In this document: piece by piece, positions 8,570 through 16,774 of the stretch
How the letters are laid out: each line of letters begins with the position of its first letter
Numbering within the stretch: the stretch's first letter is position 1
NCBI RefSeq assembly: GCF_011043625.1
Contig: NZ_JAAKGT010000011.1
Span: forward strand, 62,001-126,000
From: Caulobacter sp. 602-2
Lineage (GTDB): Bacteria > Pseudomonadota > Alphaproteobacteria > Caulobacterales > Caulobacteraceae
DNA: 64,000 nt
Direction of reading: 5' to 3'
The notes under the pieces: model-generated
What the model was told of the DNA's origin: nothing
Seen by the model: only the letters and a program-made list of their open reading frames with translations
Database searches by the model: none
Program-made: the position numbers and the translations under genes

Positions 8570-8878
8570 ATGAGCCTTTCCCACTACCGCTGCGACTGGA
8601 CCCACGCCCACGCCGACGAGCCGGTCACCCTGTTCTACGAGGTCGACGAGGAAGGCCGCGTGCTGCGGATGGTCGACATCTACCGCGACGGCCGCCGCGA
8701 GCGCGACACGGTCGCCAACTATTTCGGCCCCGACGCCGAGAACCTGACGGACGGCGACTTCTTCGAAAGCACCGAGAACCTGCGGGCGGGCTACGAGGCC
8801 GTCGACGGCGACGAGCGGATGTCGCTGGTCCAGGTGGACGCCGCGGCCTTTGACGCCGCCTGGCGGCTGGACGCCTGA
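8570..8878 (+). CDS. DUF6881 domain protein
   Basis: A 102-residue protein with an excellent AAGGAG site 6 bp before its ATG. The sequence YRCDWTHAHADEPVTLFYEVDEEGRVLRMVDIYRDGR at the N-terminus and NLTDGDFFESTENL in the middle match the DUF6881 pattern, a small domain of unknown function. The protein is acidic and probably cytoplasmic. It stands alone, followed by a palindromic repeat. Confidence 0.75.
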   Translation: MSLSHYRCDWTHAHADEPVTLFYEVDEEGRVLRMVDIYRDGRRERDTVANYFGPDAENLTDGDFFESTENLRAGYEAVDGDERMSLVQVDAAAFDAAWRLDA

Positions 8879-8903
8879 TCTCAACTGAAGCCTAAAGAAA
8901 CTT

Positions 8904-9016
8904 GTCATCCCGGCCGGAGGAGCGCGTTAGCGATCCGCAGAGCCGGGATCTCCCACGTCGGCAGGCTCGGCAAGCGTGGGAGGTCCCGGCGCTCCGCTTC
9001 GCTACGGCCGGGATGA
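8904..9016. repeat. Palindromic repeat, family R1 (GTCATCCCGGCC type), copy a
   Basis: Outer arms GTCATCCCGGCC and GGCCGGGATGAC, with inner arms GGGATCTCCCACG / CGTGGGAGGTCCC. Other copies are at 39978, 42850, 43318 and 47476. The element lies between two convergent genes, where it may also act as a bidirectional terminator. Confidence 0.9.
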
Positions 9017-9064
9017 CAGGCAACATCGTACGATGCCCTGGGCTTGGGCAATGGGTTAGGCCCT

Positions 9065-9364
9065 CTAGCCCAGCAACCAGCGCAGCCCGCCGGCCGCGAT
9101 GACGCCGATCGGCACGACGGCCAGCATCGGCAGGCGCAGGGCCGCCAGGAAGGTGACGGCCAGGGCCAGCAGGTCGGCCGGGCGGGGCGAGACGAAGTGC
9201 GGGGCGATCACCGCGATCAGCACGCAGCCGGGCGCGGCCTCCATCACTGCCGTGGCGCGCGGGCCCAGCGTGCGGTTGCGCAGCACCAGATAGCCGCCGA
9301 TGCGGGTCAGGTAGGTGACGGCGGCCATGGCCAGGATGGTCGCCAGGACGGGCAGCGAGATCAT
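9065..9364 (-). CDS. azlD: AzlD-type branched-chain amino acid exporter small subunit
   Basis: A 99-residue membrane protein with four hydrophobic stretches; VTYLTRIGGYLVLRNR and EAAPGCVLIAVIAP are AzlD signatures. Its ATG overlaps the azlC stop by 4 bp (ATGA), so translation is coupled. AzlC and AzlD together form an exporter of branched-chain amino acids or their analogues in the inner membrane. The neighbouring Lrp-type gene is the expected regulator. Confidence 0.9.
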   Translation of the reverse strand: MISLPVLATILAMAAVTYLTRIGGYLVLRNRTLGPRATAVMEAAPGCVLIAVIAPHFVSPRPADLLALAVTFLAALRLPMLAVVPIGVIAAGGLRWLLG

Positions 9365-10137
9365 GCGGCGGCTTCCTTCCTGTTCGGCGCGGCCCACAGC
9401 CAGGCGGTCAGCAGGCCGGCCAGCGCGCCGGCCGCCACCGTCCAGGCGCCCGGCGCCAGAAGGTGGCCGCTCGCGGCGACGGCCAGGCTGACCAGCCAGG
9501 GGCGGGCGGCCCGGAAGGTGGTCCACATGCCGCGCAGCAGCACCAGGAAGATCGCCGGGAAGGCCATGTCGAAGCCGAGGGTCTCGACGTTCCCCAGCAC
9601 CGGGCCGACCATCGCGCCCAGCGTCGTGAAGGCGATCCAGGCCAGCCACATCGGCAGGGCGACGCCCAGATAGTGCGCCAGGCTGAAGGTCCCGCGGGCC
9701 TTGGCGTCGGCCAGGGCCATGGCCCAGCTTTCGTCGCACATCAGGAACAGCGCCGGCAGCACCCGGCGCTTGGGCAGGGATTTTAGGAACGGCGCCAGCG
9801 CCGCGCCCATCAGCAGGTGGCGGCTGTTGACCATCAGGGTCACGGCCGCGATCAGCAGCAGGTGCGGCGGCGAGGTCCACAGGCCGATGGCCGCGAACTC
9901 CGATCCGCCGGCGAAGTTCAGGCCGGTCATCAGCGGCGTCTCGACGGCGGACAGGCCCTTCTGGGCGGCCTGGGCGCCCAGCACCAGGGCGAAGGGCGTG
10001 AACCCGGCGGTCACCGGCAGCGAGGCCAGCAGGCCGCGCCGAAATTCGGATCGCGATCGGTCGCGCCCGGATTCAGGACGCAGTTCGGAGAGCCGCTCGC
10101 CAGGCATGGCGGCGGGAGCGCAGGTTTCGATTGTCAT
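9361..10137 (-). CDS. azlC: AzlC-type branched-chain amino acid exporter large subunit
   Basis: A 258-residue protein with 6-7 hydrophobic segments. Motifs typical of AzlC/YgaZ are FRRGLLASLPVTAGFTPFALVLG near residue 35, the NFAGGSEFAAIGLW region, VTLMVNSRHLLMGAALAP, and FLMCDESWAM. The start at MTIETC is chosen for length. No clear ribosome-binding site precedes it, so MPGERL ten codons in is an alternative. It is divergent from lrp at 10278 with a 140-bp shared control region. Confidence 0.92.
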   Translation of the reverse strand: MTIETCAPAAMPGERLSELRPESGRDRSRSEFRRGLLASLPVTAGFTPFALVLGAQAAQKGLSAVETPLMTGLNFAGGSEFAAIGLWTSPPHLLLIAAVTLMVNSRHLLMGAALAPFLKSLPKRRVLPALFLMCDESWAMALADAKARGTFSLAHYLGVALPMWLAWIAFTTLGAMVGPVLGNVETLGFDMAFPAIFLVLLRGMWTTFRAARPWLVSLAVAASGHLLAPGAWTVAAGALAGLLTAWLWAAPNRKEAAA

Positions 10138-10231
10138 GGGCGACCGGGGGAGGGCGGTTGCGGGAAGGATTGGCAGCCTAGCGCAAACCTCGCGCAATCG
10201 GGTTGCGATCATGCTCCCATATGATCAATGA

Positions 10232-10259
10232 TTGGCATCAGGGCGAAATTGATCGCCAA
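10232..10259. promoter_or_regulatory. Candidate Lrp operator between azlC and the lrp-type gene
   Basis: Within the divergent intergenic region an AT-richer stretch carries nested inverted arms: TTGGC / GCCAA outside and GGCGA / TCGCC (10242-10257) inside. Lrp-family proteins bind degenerate palindromes of about 15 bp in such gaps. Position and symmetry are the only evidence. Confidence 0.35.
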
Positions 10260-10277
10260 ATCTTGGTTCTGGATTCC

Positions 10278-10736
10278 ATGAAGCTCGACGACATCGATCG
10301 CCGCATCCTTCGCGAACTGCAGAAGGACGGCCGCATCCAGAACGCCGAACTGGCCAAGCGGGTGGGCCTGTCGCCCTCGCCCTGCCTGCGTCGGGTGAAG
10401 ATCCTGGAGGAGGCGGGCGTGATCGCCCGCTACGTGGCGGTGCTCGACGCCGCCAAGGTCGGCCGGGGGCAGACCTTCTTCACCCGCATCTGGCTGAACG
10501 CCCAGCACGAGGACGCCGTCGACCACTTCGTCGCCGAGGTGAACAAGCTGCCCGAGGTGGTCGAGTGCTACGTCATGCTCGGCGACTGCGACATGCTGCT
10601 GCGCGTGGTCGCCGCCGACATCGCCGACTATCGCCGCTTCCAGGCCGATCACCTCAGCCGCATCCGGGGCGTGCTGAACGTCAAGACCGACGTCCCGGCC
10701 CAGACGGTCAAGCAGACCTTCGCGGTGCCGCTCTAG
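10278..10736 (+). CDS. Lrp/AsnC-family transcriptional regulator
   Basis: A 152-residue protein read from the ATG at 10278 (MKLDDIDRRILRELQKDGR), the canonical Lrp N-terminus. The HTH is IQNAELAKRVGLSPSPCLRRVKILEEAGVI and the C-terminal RAM domain contains VVECYVMLGDCDMLLRVVAADIADYRRF. Divergence from azlCD suggests that it controls amino acid export in response to a branched-chain amino acid, as with AzlB of Bacillus. The effector itself is inference. Confidence 0.93.
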   Translation: MKLDDIDRRILRELQKDGRIQNAELAKRVGLSPSPCLRRVKILEEAGVIARYVAVLDAAKVGRGQTFFTRIWLNAQHEDAVDHFVAEVNKLPEVVECYVMLGDCDMLLRVVAADIADYRRFQADHLSRIRGVLNVKTDVPAQTVKQTFAVPL

Positions 10737-10738
10737 AA

Positions 10739-10903
10739 TTTCACCTTCTCCCATAGGGAGAAGGGGGGGCGCGCCGTCAGGCGTGGGAGGATGAGGGGTT
10801 ACGCCTTCGACCGGCGTGCCGGCACGCCGTCGGGCGCCGTCACCCCTCACCCTCCCGTCGCGATGCGACGGGCCCCTCCCTCTCCCCTCCGGGAGAGGGT
10901 TGT
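10739..10903. repeat. Palindromic repeat, family R4, copy a
   Basis: Outer arms resemble TTCTCCCATAGGGAGAA and CTCCCCTCCGGGAGAGG; inner parts are GTGGGAGGATGAGGGGT facing ACCCCTCACCCTCCC. Related copies are at 17797 and 53621. It lies between two convergent genes. Confidence 0.75.
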
Positions 10904-12027
10904 TATTCCGCGGCCGCCGCCAGTTCAGCCGCCGGGCGGTACTTGTCCAGCCAGTGCGCGTACGGGGCCGGCAGGGTGGCCCAGGTCGGACGATCCACGC
11001 CCAGGATCTGTGCCAGCTCGTAGGGGTAGTGCGGGTTGGCCAGATGGGCGCGGCCGATCATCACCAGGTCCATCTGCTCGCTGGCGACCAGGCTTTCGGC
11101 CAGCTTGGGCGCGTCCAGGCCCCATGACGAGGCCACCGGCAAGCCGGCTTCCTCGCGCACGCGCTTGGCGATCGGGCCCAGGAACGGCGTGCCCCACGGA
11201 ATGCTGGTGTTGGGGATGGTGAAGCCGACGCTGACGTTCAGCAGGTCCAGGCCGCCGGCCTTCATCCGGCGGGTCAGGTCGATCGACTCGGCCAGGGTCT
11301 GCTCGTCGTGGCCGTCATATTCCAGCACGCCGAAACGGGCGGTCAGCGGCAGGTTCTCGGGCCATTCGGCGCGGACAGCCGCCAGGGTCTCTTCCATGAA
11401 CCGGCCCCGGCCGTGCGCGTCGCCGCCGTACTGGTCGGTGCGGTGGTTGGAGTGGTGCGAGAAGAAGCTCTGGGCCAGGTAGCCGTGGGCGAAGTGCAGC
11501 TCCAGCCATTCGAAGCCGGCCTCGCGGGCGCGGCGGGTCGCGGCGGCGAAGTCGGCCTTCACCCGCTCGATGTCGGCCAGGGTCATCTCGCGCGGGACCT
11601 TCGGCAGGCCCGCGCCGTAGGCGATGGCCGAGGGGGCGATGGTCTGCCAGCCGCGCGGATCGCCGTCGGCGATGTGGTCGTCGCCTTCCCAGGGACGGTT
11701 GGCGCTGGCCTTGCGGCCGGCGTGGGCGATCTGGATGCCGGGGACAGCGCCGGCCGCCTTGATGGCCGCGGCGATCCTGGCCAGGCCTTCAGCCTGCTCG
11801 TCGGTCCAGATGCCGGTGCAGCCGGGGCTGATGCGGCCTTCGGGCGAGACGGCCGTGGCCTCGACGATCACCAGGCTCGCGCCGCCGCGCGCCAGGCCGG
11901 CGTAGTGGGGCAGGTGCCAGTCGGTCGTGACGCCGTCCTCGGCGCTGTACTGGCACATCGGCGGAATGGCGATGCGGTTGCGAAGCTGGGCGTCCTTCAG
12001 GCGGAAGGGCGTGAACAGTGCGGACAT
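10903..12027 (-). CDS. NADH:flavin oxidoreductase, Old Yellow Enzyme family (YqjM type)
   Basis: A 374-residue FMN-dependent TIM-barrel ene-reductase. The N-terminus LFTPFRLKDAQLRNRIAIPPMCQYSAEDG carries the YqjM-class Cys (in MCQYS). GIQIAHAGRKAS holds the substrate-binding HAGR, followed by FEWLELHFAHGYLAQSFFSHHSNHRTDQYGG, and DLVMIGRAHLANPHYP sits at the C-terminal phosphate site. It reduces activated alkenes at the expense of NAD(P)H; the physiological substrate is unknown. The start at MSALF is supported by family length. Confidence 0.93.
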   Translation of the reverse strand: MSALFTPFRLKDAQLRNRIAIPPMCQYSAEDGVTTDWHLPHYAGLARGGASLVIVEATAVSPEGRISPGCTGIWTDEQAEGLARIAAAIKAAGAVPGIQIAHAGRKASANRPWEGDDHIADGDPRGWQTIAPSAIAYGAGLPKVPREMTLADIERVKADFAAATRRAREAGFEWLELHFAHGYLAQSFFSHHSNHRTDQYGGDAHGRGRFMEETLAAVRAEWPENLPLTARFGVLEYDGHDEQTLAESIDLTRRMKAGGLDLLNVSVGFTIPNTSIPWGTPFLGPIAKRVREEAGLPVASSWGLDAPKLAESLVASEQMDLVMIGRAHLANPHYPYELAQILGVDRPTWATLPAPYAHWLDKYRPAAELAAAAE

Positions 12028-12143
12028 GCGGGCGGGTGCTTTCGGGGAGGAAAGGGAATGGAGGCGGCAGAGGTGTAGGCCCGACCGGTGCGTCTCAAGT
12101 GCCGTTCGGGCGCAAGACCTGTGCCCTGGGGGCACAATGCCCG

Positions 12144-12662
12144 TTATTCGAGCGGCGCTTGCGAGCGCGCCGCGCGGGCCAGGCCGTGGAGCCAGGCCTG
12201 GTGGGCGTTGAGCATCGGGTTGGGCAGGGTGGCCGCCAGGTCGCGGGCCGGCCCGCCGTTCTGGGTCTCCTGGGTCAAGATCCGCAGGCGGCCGCCCGGC
12301 AGGTCTTCCAACAGCCAGGCGTGGTGGACGTCGAGCCGGGCCTCGCCTTCGCCCTCGACCCAGCCGCGCCAGGCGATACGGGCCGGCTCGCCCGCGACCG
12401 GCGGGACGAACTCGACCACCTGTCCTTCGACGGCGAAACCGAAGGTGGTGAAGGAAAAGCGGGCGCCGTCCGCCAGCCGCGGGCCGGGAACGTCGTGAAA
12501 CGCAATGTCGGCGGCGTTCTCGTAGTAGGTCGGCCAGGCCGTCGCGGTGGCGAGATAGGGCCAGGCGTCGGCGGCGGTCAGGTCCGGGACGATGATCTCG
12601 TTGGAGACGAAGTTGTCGGTGGTTCCGGGCAGGTAGCCCTCGGGCCAGCGGATGGCGTGCAT
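12144..12662 (-). CDS. SRPBCC (START-like) domain protein
   Basis: A 172-residue protein with the polyketide-cyclase/START layout: an N-terminal strand and helix (NEIIVPDLTAADAWPYLATATAWPTYYENAADIAF), a central sheet (GARFSFTTFGFAVEGQVVEFVP) and a long C-terminal helix (NPMLNAHQAWLHGLARAA). It is a hydrophobic-ligand pocket of unknown specificity. It is transcribed divergently from the LysR gene at 12766, which is therefore its likely regulator, and lies upstream of the Old Yellow Enzyme on the same strand. Confidence 0.8.
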   Translation of the reverse strand: MHAIRWPEGYLPGTTDNFVSNEIIVPDLTAADAWPYLATATAWPTYYENAADIAFHDVPGPRLADGARFSFTTFGFAVEGQVVEFVPPVAGEPARIAWRGWVEGEGEARLDVHHAWLLEDLPGGRLRILTQETQNGGPARDLAATLPNPMLNAHQAWLHGLARAARSQAPLE

Positions 12663-12746
12663 GGGGGAAAGCCTTCAGGCGGGGCGGGGAGGCCCCTGGA
12701 CCCGGCGAGGGATGCGCCCTAAGCCATCATAAGGCCAATCGTCATT

Positions 12747-12754
12747 CGATATCG
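12747..12754. promoter_or_regulatory. Palindromic core in the SRPBCC/LysR divergent region
   Basis: CGATATCG is a perfect 8-bp palindrome (with flanks, TTCGATATCGGA) about 12 bp before the LysR start. It is a possible autoregulatory site for the LysR protein, but the evidence is only symmetry and location. Confidence 0.25.
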
Positions 12755-12765
12755 GATCCATCAGC

Positions 12766-13668
12766 ATGCGCGATATCAAAACCCTGGATCTCAATCTGCT
12801 GAAGGCGTTCGACGCCCTGATGGACGAGCGCAGCGTCACCCGCGCGGCCGAGCGCCTGGCCCTGACCCAACCGGCGGTCAGCGGCATGCTGGCGCGCCTG
12901 CGCGAGGGGTTCGATGATCCGTTGTTCGTGCGCGCCCAGCGCGGCGTCACCCCCACGGCGCGGGCGCTGGAGCTGGCCGGGCCGGTCAGGCAGGTGTTGG
13001 CCGAGGTCGAAGCCTTGCTGCGCCCTGCGGCCTTCGATCCGGCGACGGCCAGCTTCACCCTGACCCTGGCGGCGACCGACTACGCCCTGCAGGCCATCGT
13101 CGCGCCGTTCATCACCGCCCTGCGCGCCCGGGCCCCGAACATGGTCGTCGCCGTCAGGCCGATGGAGGACGCGCGGGTGCTGACGCAGTTCGAACGGGGC
13201 GAGGTCGACATCGGCTTCATGTCGCCCGAGACCCTGCCGCCGGGCGTGCATTCGCGGCGCCTGTTCGACGAGTCCTATGTCTGCGCCTTGCGCGCCGACC
13301 ATCCCGACGCCGCCGGACCGATCCTGCTGGATCGGTTCTGCGAACTCGACCACGCGCTGGTCTCCTATTTCGGCGAGCCGTTCTTCGGCCCCACCGACGC
13401 CGCCCTGGCCAAGCTCGGGCGGCGGCGAAAGGTGGCGCTGTCGGTGACCAGCTTCCTGATCCTGCTGAAGCTGTTGCGGACCACCGACCTGATCGCGGTC
13501 GCGCCGCGGCGCCTGCTGGACGACGCCGAGGGCCTGGTCTTCCGCGATCCGCCGGTGGCGATCCCGGGCTTCACCAAGCTGGCCGTCTGGCACGAGCGCA
13601 CCCACCGCGATCCCGGCCGCCGCTGGGTGCGCGAGCTGTTGTTCGAGATCGCGGGCGAGAAGGTCTAG
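12766..13668 (+). CDS. LysR-family transcriptional regulator
   Basis: A 300-residue regulator with the canonical N-terminal HTH (LDLNLLKAFDALMDERSVTRAAERLALTQPAVSGMLARLREGFDDPLFVR, residues 7-56) and a type 2 periplasmic-binding-like effector domain (FTLTLAATDYALQAIVAPF ... GEVDIGFM). It belongs to the NodD-like subgroup by the form of the linker. Its gene is divergent from the SRPBCC gene, the usual LysR arrangement, and overlaps the ankyrin lipoprotein gene tail-to-tail. Confidence 0.93.
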   Translation: MRDIKTLDLNLLKAFDALMDERSVTRAAERLALTQPAVSGMLARLREGFDDPLFVRAQRGVTPTARALELAGPVRQVLAEVEALLRPAAFDPATASFTLTLAATDYALQAIVAPFITALRARAPNMVVAVRPMEDARVLTQFERGEVDIGFMSPETLPPGVHSRRLFDESYVCALRADHPDAAGPILLDRFCELDHALVSYFGEPFFGPTDAALAKLGRRRKVALSVTSFLILLKLLRTTDLIAVAPRRLLDDAEGLVFRDPPVAIPGFTKLAVWHERTHRDPGRRWVRELLFEIAGEKV

Positions 13669-14327
13669 GGCAGCAGGGCGGCCACGGCGTGGTGGCCGGC
13701 GTCCTGCGCCACCTTGCGCGCGGTGCGGCCGCTGTCGTCCTTCAGCGACGGATCCGCGCCATGCGCCAGCAGCCAGCGGACGGACTGCGCCTGCCCGAAC
13801 TGCGCCGCGCCCATCAGCGGCGTGAAGCCGCCGTCGGGCGCCTGCAGATCGATCTTGCCGCCGTGCTTGAGGCAAAGCTCCAGCGCGGCGATGTCGCCCA
13901 GGGCGGCGCTGCCCATGAAGGCGCTGGCGGCGCTCTGGTTGAAGTAGTTGGGGTCGGTTCCGTGGGCCAGCAGGTAGGCGCGGATGGTCGCGGGATCCGC
14001 GGCAGGGCCGCCCTTGATCGAGTGGAGGTCGCCGACGACCATGAAGGCCGTGTCGCCATAGGCGTTGAGGCCGTTGGGATCGGCGCCGGCTTCGATCAGC
14101 ATGCGGACCATCTCGAGGTCGGCGTGGCTGGCGGCCAGGGCCAGCGGCTTGCAGATGTCGTAGGGGCCGCAGGGCGGTTCCAGGTCGGGCTTGGCGGCCA
14201 GGGCCTCGCGCAGGGCCGCGACGTCGCGCGCCTGGATGGCGGCCTTGGTCGCCTCCTCGGCGGAGGGCGCGCAGCCCGTCGTCAGGATCGCGGCGACAAC
14301 GGCGCCGGCCAGTTTCCAGCGGGTCAT
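13665..14327 (-). CDS. Ankyrin-repeat lipoprotein
   Basis: A 220-residue protein with a lipoprotein signal peptide (MTRWKLAGAVVAAILTTGC, lipidated Cys19). Ankyrin repeats follow: KPLALAASHADLEMVRMLIEAGADPN, the central SAASAFMGSAALGDIAALELCLKHGG, and FTPLMGAAQFGQAQSVRWLLAHGADPSLKDDSGRTA. It is probably a periplasmic or outer-membrane protein-binding module. GGAGG precedes the ATG, and the gene starts 2 bp after the stop of the DUF805 gene, so the two form an operon. Confidence 0.85.
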   Translation of the reverse strand: MTRWKLAGAVVAAILTTGCAPSAEEATKAAIQARDVAALREALAAKPDLEPPCGPYDICKPLALAASHADLEMVRMLIEAGADPNGLNAYGDTAFMVVGDLHSIKGGPAADPATIRAYLLAHGTDPNYFNQSAASAFMGSAALGDIAALELCLKHGGKIDLQAPDGGFTPLMGAAQFGQAQSVRWLLAHGADPSLKDDSGRTARKVAQDAGHHAVAALLP

Positions 14328-14329
14328 GC

Positions 14330-14836
14330 TCACGCCTCCGGGCCGTAGCGGTTGTCGTCGGGCTGCCCCGCCCGGCACAGGAAGACCACCAGCATGACCA
14401 GCGAGGCCATGTAGGCCAGGTTGTTGGCGAACAGCGGCAGGAACAGGAACATGGTCGTCTCGTCGCCGGCGATCGCGCCTTCGAAGAGGACCGGGAACAG
14501 CGCCAGGCCGATCGCCAGGAACACCGCCGGAGGCAGGCCCCAAAGGCCCGAGCGGCCGATGTCGTGCAACCGGCGGGTCACGGCGGCCGCCAGCAGGGCG
14601 ACGATCGCGGCCGTGCTCGCGCCCATGATCCAGAAGAACGGGCGGAAGCCCGAGCCGCCGTCCGCGAACGGATCGGCGGCGACGAAGGCGGCCGTGAAGA
14701 TCGGCAGAATGGCCAGGTTCATCCCGATCAGGCCGCCGATCACGACGAGGCCCGCGAACGGCCAGAACCGACCGCGCCGGTCGCGGCCGGAAAACCGGCA
14801 AAGGTTCGAGAAGCCGTGGCGGATCGAGGCGAGCAT
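14330..14836 (-). CDS. DUF805 membrane protein
   Basis: A 168-residue protein. SNLCRFSGRDRRGRFWPF is the DUF805 N-terminal motif (usually FxGRxxRxxFW), and AAAVTRRLHDIGRSGLWGLP is its second hallmark. It has four hydrophobic segments. It is an inner-membrane protein of unknown function, the first gene of a two-gene unit with the ankyrin lipoprotein and divergent from blaI. Confidence 0.88.
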   Translation of the reverse strand: MLASIRHGFSNLCRFSGRDRRGRFWPFAGLVVIGGLIGMNLAILPIFTAAFVAADPFADGGSGFRPFFWIMGASTAAIVALLAAAVTRRLHDIGRSGLWGLPPAVFLAIGLALFPVLFEGAIAGDETTMFLFLPLFANNLAYMASLVMLVVFLCRAGQPDDNRYGPEA

Positions 14837-14925
14837 GAACGCGCTCCAGTGAAGCTTGCGCACCAGCCTTAAGCGCCGTCGCCGCTGCAAGGCAAGCGGG
14901 TCGTCCTCGTCTCGGAAATCGTCGG

Positions 14926-14954
14926 TTGACTTCGGTCGCGCTACAAATGTAGCG
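14926..14954 (+). promoter_or_regulatory. Promoter with BlaI/MecI-type operator
   Basis: CGCTACAAATGTAGCG at 14939-14954 is a perfect 7-bp-arm palindrome around AA containing TACA-AA-TGTA, the recognition core of BlaI/MecI/CopY repressors. A TTGACT -35-like hexamer at 14926 puts the operator over the presumed -10 region, 31 bp before the blaI start. Confidence 0.8.
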
Positions 14955-14984
14955 TCATCGCTAATGAAGTCGTGAGGCGAGCGC

Positions 14985-15374
14985 ATGGGTGATCCGTCCG
15001 AACTGGAGCTGGAGGTCATGAAGGCCTTCTGGCGCGATGGCGCGATGAGCGCGCGCGAGGTGCAGGCCGCCGTACAGGCCTCGCTGGGCTGGAGCGGCTC
15101 GACCACGCGCACGGTGCTGGAGCGCATGGTCGCCAAGGGGCTGCTGGAGCGCGGGGCCGTGCACGGCCTGGCCGTCTATCGTCCGCGCAAGGCCAAGGTG
15201 GCGGTGATCGGCGGGGTGCTGCAGCGCCTGCGCGGCCTGCTCGACATCGACGGGCCGCTGCCGGCCTCGGCCTTTTCGGGCAGCCAGTTGCTCAGCGCCG
15301 CCGAACTGGACGAGCTGCAGGCCCTGCTGGCCGCCGCGGACGACCAGGTCCGGGACGAGGAGCCTTCGAAATGA
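14985..15374 (+). CDS. BlaI/MecI/CopY-family repressor
   Basis: A 129-residue winged-helix repressor: SELELEVMKAFWRDGAMSAREVQAAVQASLGWSGSTTRTVLERMVAKGLLER, then a C-terminal dimerisation/cleavage region rich in Ala and Leu. In the known systems it is cleaved by its membrane-bound M56 peptidase partner. Here that partner overlaps it by 4 bp (ATGA). The perfect TACA/TGTA operator upstream supports autorepression. Confidence 0.93.
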   Translation: MGDPSELELEVMKAFWRDGAMSAREVQAAVQASLGWSGSTTRTVLERMVAKGLLERGAVHGLAVYRPRKAKVAVIGGVLQRLRGLLDIDGPLPASAFSGSQLLSAAELDELQALLAAADDQVRDEEPSK

Positions 15375-16687
15375 GCCCCCTGCTCGCCGCCTTCGGCTTT
15401 GGCCTCGTCGCCGCCTTTCCCGTGGGGGCCCTCGGCTTCCTGCTCGGCTGGAGCGTCGAGGGGCTGACGCCCGCGCCGCGCGTCCGGGCGCTGGTCTGGG
15501 GCCTGGCCTTCCTGCTGCCGGCCGCCGTGCTGGCCGCCACCCTGCTGGGCGCGGCGATCCCGCTGCCCCAGCCGCAGCGGGTGTTGCTGCCGGCGCCGCT
15601 GTCGGTCGACCTGACCGAGTTCGGCCCGTCCGGTGCGGAGCGCCCGCGCTACTGGGCCGCCTCGGCCGCCTGGATCGCCGGCGGGTTGCTCGCGCTGTCG
15701 CTGGCCGGCGTGCTGTTCAGGGCGACGGGTTGGCTGCTGGCCCGCGGGCGTCTGGCCGCGGTGGTCGCCCGGGCGAGGCCGGCCGACGCCGACCTGGCCC
15801 AGGCCGTCGCCGTCGAGGCCGGCGCGCTGGGCGTTGCGCCGCCGCGGGTGCTGATCGGCGCCGGCGTGGCCGAGCCGCTGCTGGCCGGCGTGCGCCGCCC
15901 GGCCATCCTGCTGCCGGCCGGACTGGTCGAGACCCTGCCGCGCGAGACCCTGATCCGGATCTGTCGCCACGAACTGGCCCACCTGGTTCGCCGCGACAAC
16001 CTGCGCCTGCCGGTCGAGGAGCTGCTGGCCGGCCTCTTCTGGCTGTCGCCGCTGACGAGCCTGCTGCGCCGGCGGATGCTGGCCGCCCGCGAGGCCGTCT
16101 GCGACGAGATCGCCGTCGGCGCCGCCCCGCCCGAAGCCCGCCGGGCCTATGCCCAGGCCCTGGTCGACGTGCTGCGCCAGGCCGCCGCCGACCCTTCCCT
16201 GCACCCCGCGTTCACTGGCCGAGAAAGGACCCCGACCGCCATGCGCCTCGACTCCATCCTGCACCCCGCCGCGCCGATCTCCGGCGCCCGCCGCATCGCC
16301 GTCGCGGCCCTGACCCTGCTGGTCGCCGGCGGCGGCGTCATGGGCGCCAACGCCCTGGCCGACGAGGCCCGCCACGCCCAGCCCCGGCCCGAGGCGGCGC
16401 CCGCCCGGTCGGTGTCGCTGCCGACGATCAGCCTGCCCTCGGGCGCTTCCTTCAGCCCGGTGCGCATCGAGGCCGACAGCATCGAGACCTTCAAGGACAA
16501 GCCCGATCGCGTCGTCTACCAGGGCGACGTGCACGTGAAGGGAAACACTGAAAGCACCGAGTTCCGGCTCGACGGCAAGCCGGCGCCGGCCGGCTTCAAT
16601 CCGCGCGACCTGCCGCCCGGCGCGGTCAAGCGCATGGAGATGTTCCGCGAGGGCGACCGGACGATCATGGACTTGAAGACCAACTAG
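15371..16687 (+). CDS. M56-family (BlaR1-like) membrane metallopeptidase with atypical sensor domain
   Basis: A 438-residue protein with four membrane segments. The zinc site lies between TM3 and TM4: RHELAHLVRRDN (His200-Glu201...His204) plus REAVCDEIAVG near 240. After a last membrane segment (IAVAALTLLVAGGGVMGANAL, about 312-332) the periplasmic tail has only about 105 residues, not the penicillin-binding domain of true BlaR1. It includes RIEADSIETFKDKPDRVVYQGDVHVKG, reminiscent of LptA/OstA-type strands. It probably cleaves the BlaI partner; the signal is unknown and need not be a beta-lactam. Confidence 0.9.
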   Translation: MSPLLAAFGFGLVAAFPVGALGFLLGWSVEGLTPAPRVRALVWGLAFLLPAAVLAATLLGAAIPLPQPQRVLLPAPLSVDLTEFGPSGAERPRYWAASAAWIAGGLLALSLAGVLFRATGWLLARGRLAAVVARARPADADLAQAVAVEAGALGVAPPRVLIGAGVAEPLLAGVRRPAILLPAGLVETLPRETLIRICRHELAHLVRRDNLRLPVEELLAGLFWLSPLTSLLRRRMLAAREAVCDEIAVGAAPPEARRAYAQALVDVLRQAAADPSLHPAFTGRERTPTAMRLDSILHPAAPISGARRIAVAALTLLVAGGGVMGANALADEARHAQPRPEAAPARSVSLPTISLPSGASFSPVRIEADSIETFKDKPDRVVYQGDVHVKGNTESTEFRLDGKPAPAGFNPRDLPPGAVKRMEMFREGDRTIMDLKTN

Positions 16688-16710
16688 GCTCGGATCGTCG
16701 CGAAAACGAA

Positions 16711-16752
16711 GAAGGCGGCCTCTCCTGCGAGGGGCCGCCTTCGATCGTTTTT
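16711..16752 (+). terminator. Intrinsic terminator after the M56 peptidase gene
   Basis: A 10-bp stem GAAGGCGGCC / GGCCGCCTTC is followed within 6 bp by TTTTT at 16748. A-rich sequence (CGAAAACGAAGAA) precedes the stem, so it may also serve the convergent cobS transcript. Confidence 0.85.
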
Positions 16753-16774
16753 CCGAGGTTCTGGAGGCGGGTCC

